Assembly: GCF_003600625.1 (NCBI RefSeq)
Contig: NZ_CP032489.1
Location: 3,348,001-3,412,000 of the forward strand
Direction of reading: 5' to 3'
Source of the DNA: Arachidicoccus soli
Lineage (GTDB): Bacteria; Bacteroidota; Bacteroidia; Chitinophagales; Chitinophagaceae
DNA: 64,000 bases
Positions 44,852-54,961 of this stretch are shown in pieces. The position numbers and the translations under genes are program-made. The notes under the pieces are model-generated. The model saw only the letters and a list, made by a program, of their open reading frames with translations, made no database searches and had not been told where the DNA came from. Numbering within the stretch: position 1 is the stretch's first letter; each line of letters starts with the position of its first letter.

Positions 44852-47098
44852 TTAATCAATAGGTCTGTCCTGCGGGTTTTTCCCAAAGTTTTTATTGGGC
44901 TTTGCACCCATTATAAATTCAAGGTTACCTCCACCCATAATATCTTTATAGGTAATATAGGATTTAGTATAGGCCTTTCCATTTAATCTCACAGACTGGA
45001 TATAGATATTTTTGTCTGATAAATCTTTTGCCCTTATCACAAATTCTTTGTTCTTCGTTATTTTTATCGTGGCTTTATCAAAACCAGGTATACCAAAGAC
45101 AAAAATACCACTAGCAGGATTTACCTGATAAAATCCCAGCGAAGAGATGACATACCAGGCACTCATTTCTCCACAGTCATCATTACCGCAAAGGCCATTG
45201 GTGCTATCTGTATAAAACTCCTGTTCTATCTGATGAACCTTTTCAGCTGTTTTCCATTGCTCTCCCGCATAAGGGTACATATAGGCTACGTGATGTTCAG
45301 GCTCATTGCCTTGTGCATACATACCTATTAATCCGGAGATATCCGGAGAAGCCTGTGAACCCATATTGCCCGTAACCACAAAGAGGCTATCCAACTTTCT
45401 GGTAAAAGAAGCATCACTGCCAAATAAATCGATAAGTCCGTGTACATCTTGTGGCACTAACCAGATATATTGCCAGGCATTACCTTCTGTATAATCGTTT
45501 TCGCGATGAATAGACTGAAAGGGATTGAATGGTTCGCGGAATTTACCATCGGACATAATACCGCGCATAAACTGCGTTTGCTTATCAAAGTATTTTTTAT
45601 AATACTCGGACCGCTTTTTGTATAATGTATAGTCTGCTTGCTTGTTTAACTTTTTGGCAACCAGGGCAATACAACCATCATCTACGGCGTATTCTAATGC
45701 TTTGGATACAGATTCTACTTCTTTATCTGCCGGGATATAGCCTAAGGTAGTTAAATATTTCAAGCCAAATTCCCCTGTATTGGCGGTTGTTTTCATCGCC
45801 TCAAAGGCCAGGTTCTGATCAAAGCCATCGAAACCTTTTATCATTGCATCAGCTATGACAGGCACCGCACTATAACCCACCATACAGTTGGTTTCATTGC
45901 CCATCAAATGCCAGACAGGTAATTTGCCCTGTTGTTGATAAATAGCTAACATGCTGTTGACAAAATCGTTGACCAATTCCGGATGCATAACAGTGATCAA
46001 TGGATTTAAGGCACGATAGGTATCCCATAAAGAGAAAACAGTATAATTGTTGAACTTAGCATGCGGATAGACCTTCTTGTCTGTCCCCCTGTAAGAGCTG
46101 TCGTGGTCATTAAATAAAGCAGGGTCTATCATGGAATGATACATTGCGGTATAAAATACCCGTTTCTTAGCTGCATCATTAGATGCTACTTTTATGCGGG
46201 AGATCGCTGCGCGCCATTTGCCTTGCGCTTTGGCCACTACCGCATCAAAATCCCAGTCAGGTATCTCTGCTTCTATATTGGCTAAGGCGTTTTCGCTACT
46301 GACAGGTGATATACCTACTTTAAATTCTACCTTGCCGATATTTTTCCCAAAAGAGATGACAGCTTTTGTCCTTTTGGCGGTAAGTGAATCGGAAGATTTA
46401 AGTGTCGTGGTATCATAGACCCCAAAATCTTGGATGAGTTGAGAGCTTCTGATAGCAAACCATAAACGCTGGTCATTTGCCCATCCTTGGGAGAAACGAT
46501 AACCGAGTAAAGTAGAATCATTTAGCTTCTCTATAAAAGTCTTTGTCGGTGAATCCCAACCTATTCCTTGGGATAAATCTATTATCACCCTTGCTGAATC
46601 GGTATGGGGGAAAATATATTTATGGAAGCCTACTCTTTCTGAAGCTGTCAGCGATACTGCAATATTATAATCGGTGAGTTTTACACTATAGAAACCGGGA
46701 GAGACTTTCTCGTTGGCGTGCGAATAATGAGAGCTGTATCCGGAACTCGGATCTTGCTGGCTACCTACATTTGTTCTTATTTTGCCGGTATAGGGCATCA
46801 TCAACACATCACCCAGGTCACTTCCACCGGTACCGCTCAAATGCAGCTCAGAAAAGCCCCTGAGGACACTGTCGGAATAATTGTAGCCCGAGCACCAATC
46901 CCAGCCTTCGGTAATATTTGTAGGTCCCACTTGCACTGCACCCCAAGGTACACTTGCACCCACAAATACATGCCCGTGCGCCGCAGAGCCAATATAAGGA
47001 TCTACATATTGCAGTACATCACGCTTAAAAGTTTGCCCGGTAACAATGCCTGTCACAACCATCGAAACAATCGTTATCAAAAATTTACATTTTTTCAT
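44852..47098 (-). CDS. GH92 alpha-mannosidase (first of three)
   Basis: This secreted exo-alpha-mannosidase of family GH92 is calcium dependent and inverting. The 748-residue protein has a signal peptide ending near residue 21 (GIVTGQ) and an N-terminal beta-sandwich (VDPYIGSAAHGHVFVGASVPWG). The catalytic (alpha/alpha)6 barrel follows. The catalytic acid is Glu538 in YTEGNAWQYIW, and the general-base aspartates lie in GNDDCGEMSAWY. The Trp-Gln-Tyr form of the acid loop is that of alpha-1,2-type enzymes, though linkage cannot be fixed from it. It is the last gene of the minus-strand PUL and starts 17 bases after the second GH92 gene ends. Confidence 0.94.
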   Translation of the reverse strand: MKKCKFLITIVSMVVTGIVTGQTFKRDVLQYVDPYIGSAAHGHVFVGASVPWGAVQVGPTNITEGWDWCSGYNYSDSVLRGFSELHLSGTGGSDLGDVLMMPYTGKIRTNVGSQQDPSSGYSSHYSHANEKVSPGFYSVKLTDYNIAVSLTASERVGFHKYIFPHTDSARVIIDLSQGIGWDSPTKTFIEKLNDSTLLGYRFSQGWANDQRLWFAIRSSQLIQDFGVYDTTTLKSSDSLTAKRTKAVISFGKNIGKVEFKVGISPVSSENALANIEAEIPDWDFDAVVAKAQGKWRAAISRIKVASNDAAKKRVFYTAMYHSMIDPALFNDHDSSYRGTDKKVYPHAKFNNYTVFSLWDTYRALNPLITVMHPELVNDFVNSMLAIYQQQGKLPVWHLMGNETNCMVGYSAVPVIADAMIKGFDGFDQNLAFEAMKTTANTGEFGLKYLTTLGYIPADKEVESVSKALEYAVDDGCIALVAKKLNKQADYTLYKKRSEYYKKYFDKQTQFMRGIMSDGKFREPFNPFQSIHRENDYTEGNAWQYIWLVPQDVHGLIDLFGSDASFTRKLDSLFVVTGNMGSQASPDISGLIGMYAQGNEPEHHVAYMYPYAGEQWKTAEKVHQIEQEFYTDSTNGLCGNDDCGEMSAWYVISSLGFYQVNPASGIFVFGIPGFDKATIKITKNKEFVIRAKDLSDKNIYIQSVRLNGKAYTKSYITYKDIMGGGNLEFIMGAKPNKNFGKNPQDRPID

Positions 47099-47114
47099 TT
47101 GTCCATATTTAGTT

Positions 47115-49175
47115 TTAATCAGCTTTACTTATCCAAACCTTATCTATCGCATTTTTTTGAGGTTGATTAGATGCAATAAAAGTAATACTGCCTCCCTTCA
47201 TAATTTCCTCTTGAGTTATATAATTCCGATGAATTGACTTACCATTCAAAATTATTTTTTTGATATAACAATTGCCTTTCCCAAAGTTTTGCACCTTAAT
47301 CGAAAAGCCTTCCCCATTTGGTGTTTGAAGAGTTATATTCTTAAACAAAGGAACATTTAAATAATAAACCGGTGAGCCTACACAAGCAGGAAAAAATCCA
47401 CAAGCTGCAAACACAAACCAAGAGGACATTGCTCCGGCGTCATCGTCCATCGTTCGCAAATAAGCTCTTGGCTGGTTCTTATAAATCATTCCTATATAGG
47501 GATCAATACCCCTGCTGTTATCGTTAAAATAATATTGCACCACGCTGTCAAGCGCAAACTTATGCATCAGGTATTGAGACTTCCAAGGTTCATATGTAGC
47601 ATTGTATAAAAGTGGAACTTGTATATCAGGCTCATTTGCATGATTATAAAAATCATTCTCAAAAAATGTATCTAGATGTTTGGTAAAAACAGCCTCTCCG
47701 TCATCTGCAGTTATCAGACCTTTTACATCAAAAGGGACAAACCATCTATATTGCCATACAGTTCCTTGATACATTCCTCTAGCCTGCATCTGATCTACAT
47801 CCCTTTTATTGATATCTTTAAAACTTTTATTCCAGTATGTTTTATATGTCAATGCCTTATTCAAATATTTTTTACTCAGTTTATCTTCATGTAAAACTTT
47901 TAAGATTTGAGAAAAGGCCCATGTGTCATAACTAGATTCCAAAGCTTTATCCGGATGCGAAAAATCTAATCCATCCACTTCTTTTTTTAAGGAGTCAATT
48001 ATTGTAGCAAAATCAACTTTATAGCCTTTTCTATATGCATCTAACAATACGATAATGGCGTGTTCGGTTCTTACAGTGTTTGAGGGTTCAAAGTCTGTCG
48101 CGTAATCTTTTTTACCGGAAGCATATAATTCAGCAATGGATTGAGTAATTCCTTTGTATCGATTTGGAAATACTATAGAGAGTAAAGGTAATTGCGTTCT
48201 ATAATTATCCCAAATAGACCATCCATTATAAAGTGTTTCCTTCGATATTTTTTCAGCTCCATTTGTCGCAAGATAATGCCCATCCGGCTCGGTAATACGA
48301 TAAGGAGATTGAATAGTTCTATATAGCAACGAGTAAAACAAAGAAGCGTTTCCTGCCGCCAACGGCACCTCAATCCTACCCAATGCTTTATTCCATTCAT
48401 CAAAGCCTTGCCGTATTAATCCAGCAAAAGAATAGTTGCCAATAGCTGCATGGGCATATTTTTCATTCACCGAAGAAACAGCAATGCGTAAATTAAGGGT
48501 AGAAATATTTTCCGGCAAAACTGCGACCAATTGATGATTTCCCTTCTCTATCCATTTCGCAGAATGGTTCAATATGATGCAGTAATAAAGTTTGTATTTA
48601 CCAACACTGCAAGTTGTTCCGGCCCGGAACCAACCACTCAGGGTATCTCCACTAATATGATGCGCTTCTGAAACAAAACCATTGGCCAAGGAATAACTCA
48701 AATTAAAATACAATCCTTTTTTCCCTTTCGGGAAAATATATTGATGCATGCCATATTTTTCATTTACAGCAAAAGAAGCATCAATACCATTTTTAAAACT
48801 TACGGCATAATAGCCAGGTTTTCCATCCTGACTTACTTTTATTAAATGACAACTGTCAGGATTCTCACCCATAAAGGGCTTCACTAAAATATTACCACCG
48901 CTTCCACTACATCCTACACCTTCAAAACATGTATGCGCAAAACCCAAAAATTCTTTTGCATAATATTCGTATCCAGTATGTATCGAAGGATAAGTTTGTG
49001 GTAGAATACTTAGCATGCTAAATGGTGCAGAAGCTGCAGGCGATAGCTGACCATGATCGCCTGAAGTTCCTAGAAAAACATTCACCAAACTTGCGGGTGT
49101 CGTATTCTTTTGTGCAAAGCCAACAATAAAAAACAATAGAAAAACAATAAAACCAAACATTTTTTTCATCAACAA
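47115..49175 (-). CDS. GH92 enzyme with Gln at the catalytic acid position (second of three)
   Basis: This 686-residue secreted GH92 protein is shorter than its two neighbours. The signal ends near residue 22 (IVGFAQK), or starts three codons later at MKKM. The fold-defining blocks are present (FLGTSGDHGQLSPAASAPFS, GWSIWDNYRTQLP), as are the base aspartates in MDDDAGAMSSW (Asp578/Asp579). The acid loop reads MYQGTVWQY, so Gln470 replaces the Glu of TEGNAWQY; the codon is CAA at 47766-47768. The same Glu-to-Gln change is reported for GH92 enzymes that hydrolyse mannose-1-phospho-6-mannose, where the leaving group needs no acid. A phosphomannan-directed role is therefore plausible but unproven. 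The genes on both sides are GH92 too. Confidence 0.9.
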   Translation of the reverse strand: MLMKKMFGFIVFLLFFIVGFAQKNTTPASLVNVFLGTSGDHGQLSPAASAPFSMLSILPQTYPSIHTGYEYYAKEFLGFAHTCFEGVGCSGSGGNILVKPFMGENPDSCHLIKVSQDGKPGYYAVSFKNGIDASFAVNEKYGMHQYIFPKGKKGLYFNLSYSLANGFVSEAHHISGDTLSGWFRAGTTCSVGKYKLYYCIILNHSAKWIEKGNHQLVAVLPENISTLNLRIAVSSVNEKYAHAAIGNYSFAGLIRQGFDEWNKALGRIEVPLAAGNASLFYSLLYRTIQSPYRITEPDGHYLATNGAEKISKETLYNGWSIWDNYRTQLPLLSIVFPNRYKGITQSIAELYASGKKDYATDFEPSNTVRTEHAIIVLLDAYRKGYKVDFATIIDSLKKEVDGLDFSHPDKALESSYDTWAFSQILKVLHEDKLSKKYLNKALTYKTYWNKSFKDINKRDVDQMQARGMYQGTVWQYRWFVPFDVKGLITADDGEAVFTKHLDTFFENDFYNHANEPDIQVPLLYNATYEPWKSQYLMHKFALDSVVQYYFNDNSRGIDPYIGMIYKNQPRAYLRTMDDDAGAMSSWFVFAACGFFPACVGSPVYYLNVPLFKNITLQTPNGEGFSIKVQNFGKGNCYIKKIILNGKSIHRNYITQEEIMKGGSITFIASNQPQKNAIDKVWISKAD

Positions 49176-51455
49176 CTAATTAGTCATAGAGAAAGGATAA
49201 TCTTTAGCATCTGCACCTCTGTTTTTATTGGGTTTATCAGACATTATAATATTGATATTACCTCCGTGCTGCATCTCAAAATGATCAAAATAATTTTTTG
49301 TATAATCTTTTCCATTGAAAGTTTCCGATTGTACAAAACGATTATCGGCGCTATTATTAGATGCATTTATATGCAAAGTGTTGCCATTCTCAAAATGCAG
49401 TTCGGCATGTTTAAATAAAGGCGCTCCGGCCGCGTATTGTGTACTTGTAGGTGTTACGGGATAGAAGCCTAATGCAGAAAAAACATACCAAGCCGAAGTC
49501 TGTCCATTATCTTCATCACCGCAATAACCATCAGGTGTCGCACGATACATTCTGTCCATGGTTTCTCTTGCCCAATACTGCGTTTTCCAAGGAGCACCGG
49601 CATAATCGTATAAATAAATCATATGCTGAATAGGTTGGTTTCCATGGGCATATTGTCCCATATCTGCAACTTGCATTTCACGAATTTCATGAATAACCCC
49701 ACCATAATAGCTATCATCAAAAGTTGGGGGCATTAAGAACACAGAATCAAGCATTTTGATGAAAGGCTTGTTGCCTCCCATCAATTTCTTCAACCCATTG
49801 ATATCTTGAAACACACCCCAGGTATAGTGCCAGCTATTACCTTCGGTAAAAGCATCTCCCCATTTGAATGGATTGAAAGGAGATTGGAAAGTACCGTCTT
49901 CATTTTTACCACGCATTAATAAATGCGATTTATCAAAAAGGTTTTTATAATTCATCGCACGTTGTTTATAGATCGCAATCTCCGATTCTGGTTTACCTAG
50001 CTCTTTACCCAACGTATAAATACAATAATCATCATATGCATATTCTAAAGTACGGGCAGCGTTTTCGTTGATACCTACATTATAAGGGATATAACCCAAC
50101 TTGTTGTAATAAGCAACACCTTTGCGTCCTACTGCACTAATAGGGCCTTCATTATTGGCATCATGAACGAGTGCTTTAAATAATGTTTCAATATCATAAC
50201 CACGCAACCCTTTTGTATATGCTTCTGCTACAATTGATGCAGAATTGTTGCCCACCATAATATCGGCATATCCCGGACTGCTCCATTCCGGCAACCATCC
50301 ACCCTCTTTATAATCATTCACCAAACCTTCCTGCATCTCTTTTACAATATGTGGATACATTAAATTTAAGAAAGGATATAAAGCACGGAAAGTATCCCAG
50401 AAGCCTGTCCCACCAAACATATAACCTGGTTCTACTTTACCATTATAAGGACTATAATGTATTGGTTTCCCTTGTGCATTTATTTCGTATAATCGGCTAG
50501 GGAAGAAAAGCATTCTGTATAAACAAGAATAAAAAGTACGCATCTGATCAATTGTGCCTCCCGAAACTTGTACACGATCCAAAGTCTTATTCCAAATAGC
50601 TTTACCTTTTGCTTCTACAGTATTAAAATCATCATTACCTAATTCTTTCAGATTAAGTTCAGCTTGTTCTGGGCTGATAAAAGAGGAAGCCACTTTTGCT
50701 ATAATCTTTTCACCACGAACCGTGGGTGCAAAACCTACGATTGCACCTGCATGTTTAGCTGTTTCTGACAAGTTTCCTCTTTGTAAATCTTTATCGCTCC
50801 AAGTAGCAACACTTTTAAAAGGATGACTAAACTTAATAATGAAATAATCTTTAAAATTAATTAAATGCCCTCTACTGTATTGTGTAGAATAGCCGATAAT
50901 TTCATTTTTTTCCGGAATTATTTTCACATAGGAACCTTTATCGAAGGCATCAATAACCACAAAACTACTATCCGATTTTGGAAAGGTAAAACGAAACATA
51001 GCCGCTCTTTCTGTAGGCGTAATCTCTGCTGTTACATCCTGATCGGCCAGATAAACACTATAATAATAAGGCTTGGAAATTTCTGATTTATGTGAAAACC
51101 AACTCGCTCTCTGTTCTTGATCGAATTTTGCACCTCCAGTTACCGGCATTATAGAGAACTCACCATAATCATTCATCCAGGGTGATGGCTGGTGTGTTTG
51201 TTTTAAGCCAATTATTTTATCAGCAGTATACGTATACTGCCAGCCATCGCCATTCTTACCCGTTTGTGGCGTCCACAGATTCATCCCCCAAGGTAACCCA
51301 ATGGCTGGGTAGGTATTACCGTTAGACATATCTGGTTTTGACATCGTGCCCATCAAAGGGTTTACATAATCGACCAGAGATGTTGCGTCATTTACGATTT
51401 GTGCTGATACCCCTAATGACACAAGCGAAAAAATAGAGAGTAATACTTTTTTCAT
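49176..51455 (-). CDS. GH92 alpha-mannosidase (third of three)
   Basis: This 759-residue secreted GH92 enzyme has a signal ending near residue 18 (SLGVSAQ). The N-terminal domain begins LVDYVNPLMGTMSKPDMSNG. The catalytic acid is Glu538 in FTEGNSWHYTW, and the base aspartates lie in YCGDEDNGQTSAWYVFS. It has Trp-His-Tyr in the acid loop rather than Trp-Gln-Tyr, and a distinct SPWMNDYGEFS stretch in place of the HLSGTGGSDLGD-type loop, so its linkage preference probably differs from the first enzyme. Its stop codon is directly followed by the start of the second GH92 gene. Confidence 0.94.
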   Translation of the reverse strand: MKKVLLSIFSLVSLGVSAQIVNDATSLVDYVNPLMGTMSKPDMSNGNTYPAIGLPWGMNLWTPQTGKNGDGWQYTYTADKIIGLKQTHQPSPWMNDYGEFSIMPVTGGAKFDQEQRASWFSHKSEISKPYYYSVYLADQDVTAEITPTERAAMFRFTFPKSDSSFVVIDAFDKGSYVKIIPEKNEIIGYSTQYSRGHLINFKDYFIIKFSHPFKSVATWSDKDLQRGNLSETAKHAGAIVGFAPTVRGEKIIAKVASSFISPEQAELNLKELGNDDFNTVEAKGKAIWNKTLDRVQVSGGTIDQMRTFYSCLYRMLFFPSRLYEINAQGKPIHYSPYNGKVEPGYMFGGTGFWDTFRALYPFLNLMYPHIVKEMQEGLVNDYKEGGWLPEWSSPGYADIMVGNNSASIVAEAYTKGLRGYDIETLFKALVHDANNEGPISAVGRKGVAYYNKLGYIPYNVGINENAARTLEYAYDDYCIYTLGKELGKPESEIAIYKQRAMNYKNLFDKSHLLMRGKNEDGTFQSPFNPFKWGDAFTEGNSWHYTWGVFQDINGLKKLMGGNKPFIKMLDSVFLMPPTFDDSYYGGVIHEIREMQVADMGQYAHGNQPIQHMIYLYDYAGAPWKTQYWARETMDRMYRATPDGYCGDEDNGQTSAWYVFSALGFYPVTPTSTQYAAGAPLFKHAELHFENGNTLHINASNNSADNRFVQSETFNGKDYTKNYFDHFEMQHGGNINIIMSDKPNKNRGADAKDYPFSMTN

Positions 51456-51553
51456 TTGATTGTATTGAATATTTAAATTTCTAAGCTCGTTTTTGAATGA
51501 ATAAAGATAAAAGAATGGAAATATTCTAATAGTTAATAGATTTCAAACACCTG

Positions 51554-53746
51554 TTACCAACAAATATTTACAAGAACGCCCTCACTGTGATTTTCGAATT
51601 TAAGCAAAAGCGTATGAGACGCTTCATCCCAAACATTCTTAAGTAGTTGCAAGTTTTTATTATTCAACGTTGTAGAAACTTTTTTAGGTTTTGTAGGGAG
51701 TTCTATGCGCATTACATCAATTGTATTGGAAGGGCTTTTGGTAATAAACGAATATGAATGAGCTTTATTATCTATTTGCTCTTGATATACTCTAGAGGCC
51801 GCGGCCAATACATGGGGTCTCGACGATTTTATTTTTTCTAGATCATATAAAAAAGCTTGATGTCCAGGTTCAATAATTTTCTCATGTAAAATTGGCAACT
51901 CAGGGTTAAATAAGTCAATAACATTTTTATGAATAATTAAAGGCGCACTATTAGTAGACTCGTCCAAAACCGAAGCAATAATATATGGACCCCTTTGAAT
52001 TAAAAAATTGTTCTTAGTCAATAAATTTCCGGCTTTCGCAGAATGCTCATAAGCATATTTAACATTTGTAAAATATGCTGTATCTCCTTCTTTATTCATC
52101 ACAATTTCTTTCGGATCTTCTCGAATAATAAATACCGCTCCTCTCCCAACTTTATATTCATCCCGGCTTGCGATATAATTAACCTGCAACTTATTAAACA
52201 AATCTTGCGAAGCCGCCGTATAACTCTTTCCGTCGGAGTTCCACCATTCTTTTACATTTTGGAAAGGGTCATTATCTCGTCCATAATAAATGAGGACGCC
52301 ACCTTTCCTGACCCATTTTGCTAATGCGACATGCACTTCTTCGGACATAGGCTTCATATTGGCATAACTCATCACCAACACTTTTATGTTCTTTAATGTA
52401 TTGTCATATTTTAAGTTTTCCATATGAACCGTTTGTACCGGAATTCCTTTTTTCAATAAAGGCATTGCCATCCCATAAAAATTAGATAACTGCGGATCTT
52501 TATATCCATCATGTGTTGGAAAACGTTGAAACATCATGGAATTACCAATGAGCACACCAATTCCTTGACTCCCATTTAATTCATTTTTAGATAAAGGCAT
52601 AAAATTCAAAGCATTTATCATCACCTGCATTTGTGTTGCATAAATTGGCGAGATAGGTTGCTTTTCAGGACTATCATCCATTTTAAATTTGCCTAAGTAA
52701 ATCCTTTGTGGCCAAGGCATAACTTCATAATTATCCACAGAAGGGTACATCAATTCAGCCGTAAATGTCGCTTGATAATTTCGCTTATAATCATCCCAAG
52801 TTCTAGCTCTGTCTTCAATTGGATCAGTCAAGAAATATAGTTTTCTTTTTGTAGGAGCAGTCATAGAAACCATTGAACCGTATTCAAGAAAAGCATTCTC
52901 AAACACCCGTTCTTTCTTCAGGCCATTATAGAATACAGGCTCCCTTGCGGTGCCCGTCCATACTTGAGCGATATAACCATCCATATCCTTTAGGCTAGCC
53001 AGGCTCGCTTCTGGGCTCACTATTTGCCATGAAGAATAATTAATAAGTGAATGTGTAGGCACAAAACATTTCACCTCATGTCCTTTACTTTTGCTATAAG
53101 ATTTTGCATAAGCAAAAAGCTCATTTAACGCCCGATAATACAAATGATATTTTAATTTTGAAGCTAAATAAGTCGCCTCGGGAGACGCATCTTCTGGCCT
53201 CCAGTTAGTGCCATAATAAGCTTTCCATTCTTTTTTAAATGCCGGACTATAACCGCTTCTGGCCCAGAACTCCGGCTCTTCTAAATAAATCGCAGTAACG
53301 CCCGCATCGATAGCCCTTTTGATGTGTGTCTTGAGATACTTCAAATAGTTTTCGGTAGGAACTACATAAGGAACATTTTCGCCATGCCAAATAATGTCAC
53401 CATTTTTCATTTGTTGTCCTTCATCGAAATGTTTCTTTCCATCAAATTTCCCTAGAAAATAATCTTTGTATTGTCCCCAGGCTGAACCAGTCATAAATTG
53501 GACATTATAACCTTTGTCACGCCACCCTTGCACTCGTTCTTCAAAATGACCACCCGCATCATTGACACCATACACCATTGCAATATCAGAGCGAATGTCA
53601 TAAGCAGCATTCCAAGGATCTGAAATTTGAAATGAGGTTTTGTCTTTTAATTTTTTTTGAGCAAAAACAGAGAAACTACAAATAATTAATACTATCAGTA
53701 TTAAACTTTGTTTAGGAATCCTCTTTGTCAATAAATTTAATTTCAA
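51554..53746 (-). CDS. Unassigned secreted protein, GH42-like architecture
   Basis: This 730-residue protein has a signal peptide (about residues 12-29, LIVLIICSFSVFAQ). I could not assign it to a named family. The first ~370 residues look like a TIM barrel, with AIYLEEPEFWARSGYSPAF carrying a conserved-looking Glu pair after a hydrophobic strand and KLYFLTDPIEDRARTWDDY further on. A flavodoxin-like middle domain (IKVLVMSYANMKPMSEEVH, then VRKGGVLIYYGRDNDPF) resembles the trimerisation domain of GH42 enzymes, and a beta-rich C-terminus follows. The order is that of clan A glycosidases. It lies between a metalloprotease and a GH92 gene in the PUL, so it probably acts on the same glycan. Confidence 0.65.
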   Translation of the reverse strand: MKLNLLTKRIPKQSLILIVLIICSFSVFAQKKLKDKTSFQISDPWNAAYDIRSDIAMVYGVNDAGGHFEERVQGWRDKGYNVQFMTGSAWGQYKDYFLGKFDGKKHFDEGQQMKNGDIIWHGENVPYVVPTENYLKYLKTHIKRAIDAGVTAIYLEEPEFWARSGYSPAFKKEWKAYYGTNWRPEDASPEATYLASKLKYHLYYRALNELFAYAKSYSKSKGHEVKCFVPTHSLINYSSWQIVSPEASLASLKDMDGYIAQVWTGTAREPVFYNGLKKERVFENAFLEYGSMVSMTAPTKRKLYFLTDPIEDRARTWDDYKRNYQATFTAELMYPSVDNYEVMPWPQRIYLGKFKMDDSPEKQPISPIYATQMQVMINALNFMPLSKNELNGSQGIGVLIGNSMMFQRFPTHDGYKDPQLSNFYGMAMPLLKKGIPVQTVHMENLKYDNTLKNIKVLVMSYANMKPMSEEVHVALAKWVRKGGVLIYYGRDNDPFQNVKEWWNSDGKSYTAASQDLFNKLQVNYIASRDEYKVGRGAVFIIREDPKEIVMNKEGDTAYFTNVKYAYEHSAKAGNLLTKNNFLIQRGPYIIASVLDESTNSAPLIIHKNVIDLFNPELPILHEKIIEPGHQAFLYDLEKIKSSRPHVLAAASRVYQEQIDNKAHSYSFITKSPSNTIDVMRIELPTKPKKVSTTLNNKNLQLLKNVWDEASHTLLLKFENHSEGVLVNICW

Positions 53747-53919
53747 AATAGTGCTATTTTCTGCCTTTAGTCACTTAAAGTTTGCAATTCCTCTATTAAA
53801 GGTTTTATAAGTTTTTCAATTCTCATGCATAAATGATATAGAAATCAGTACTTCTCAAAATGAAAAATGAAAAATGAAAAATAAAAAAATTAAAGTAAAT
53901 TCAATAATAAACAAAAAAA

Positions 53920-54639
53920 TTAGCTCTTTATCGTAGGGTTTTCTCCGTAAATATGCCAAAGTTCATCCACCGTTTTTCCTGTTTTTTCATTCCAAAAAGA
54001 GCTTGTGTAAGTTTTATCTCTTGCTGCAAGATTCAATTCCTTTACAAGGTTTTTATCGTAGTTCTGCTGTAACCAAATGAAAAACCTTGCAGTTATACGA
54101 TATGCATCGGTATAGTTTTGATGCGCATTATAATTCGGCAAAGTCCAATTAGCCTCTTTATTATTTACCCCATATTCGTTACGCACAAAATCGGCAATAC
54201 CTTCTGTAACCCAGCCTGGCACAGCATCCCAATGGTACCCTTGTACTATATGCATTACTTCGTGCGTTACCACATCTACATCTTCTGGATGTTGATGAAA
54301 CCATTCGGGATTTACACGCACCACATTCCCACTTGTTGCAGCGACGCCTTTATAGTTGGGGTCGATAATTATAAAAACTTCTTTGGAAGTATTTTTATTA
54401 TACTCTTTGGCTTCCTTTGGGTAGACTTCAAAAAAGGTTTTAATCATATGTTCTTCCACACCCTTCGGGAAAGTAGAATCTTTATTGACGAAGGTGAGTG
54501 TAAAGCCCTTTTTCTTAATTGTCTTTCTTGAAATATCGTATTTCGAATGTGTATTACTCCAATTTCCTTGCGCCTTGCACAAAAAAACAATTGACAACAA
54601 CGCCAACACCATCGTTAGCTTCTTAATTTTTAATCGCAT
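53920..54639 (-). CDS. Basic secretory protein family metallopeptidase
   Basis: This 239-residue secreted protein of the basic secretory protein (BSP) family has a signal peptide to about residue 23 (LCKAQ). The zinc motif is HEVMH (His126, Glu127, His130), followed by VPGWVTEGIADFVRNEYG, in which Glu146 is a likely third ligand. This is the classic BSP pattern, of which some members cleave glycoproteins. The C-terminal part (AYRITARFFIWLQQ and TGKTVDELWHIYG) is also typical. It lies between the calpain-like gene and the unassigned GH gene on the same strand. A role in opening mannosylated proteins is inferred from the context. Confidence 0.85.
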   Translation of the reverse strand: MRLKIKKLTMVLALLSIVFLCKAQGNWSNTHSKYDISRKTIKKKGFTLTFVNKDSTFPKGVEEHMIKTFFEVYPKEAKEYNKNTSKEVFIIIDPNYKGVAATSGNVVRVNPEWFHQHPEDVDVVTHEVMHIVQGYHWDAVPGWVTEGIADFVRNEYGVNNKEANWTLPNYNAHQNYTDAYRITARFFIWLQQNYDKNLVKELNLAARDKTYTSSFWNEKTGKTVDELWHIYGENPTIKS

Positions 54640-54780
54640 ATTTTTTAATCTTAAATTGAAAAATCGGTAGTAAAATATTTCTAAATAAACATCAATTCCC
54701 TTTTCATAAAATGTTTACATAACATAATAAAATAAACCTCATTACAAAATGCGTAGCTTGTTCTACCAATTATGTTTATG

Positions 54781-54845
54781 AAAAAAGTAGATATCCTAAC
54801 TTTAAAAACTTCCAAATGCTAAGTTAGAATATCTACTTTTTCGCA
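54781..54845. terminator. Long bidirectional terminator downstream of the calpain-like gene
   Basis: AAAAAAGTAGATATCCTAACTT (54781-54802) pairs with AAGTTAGAATATCTACTTTTT (54821-54841) with a single mismatch; both strands end in T runs. On the minus strand it lies about 120 bases past the calpain-like gene. It may partly separate that gene from the metalloprotease and GH genes, which would then need their own promoter. The rest of the 322-base gap shows nothing clear. Confidence 0.8.
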
Positions 54846-54961
54846 ACTGTCAATGCATACAAAGGGAATTGTTAATGCATTATAAAGTATATAATTCGAA
54901 TTATAAAATTGCGAATAGGTTTAATATACTTTGTACTATTTATAAAAAATCGAAGCAAATT

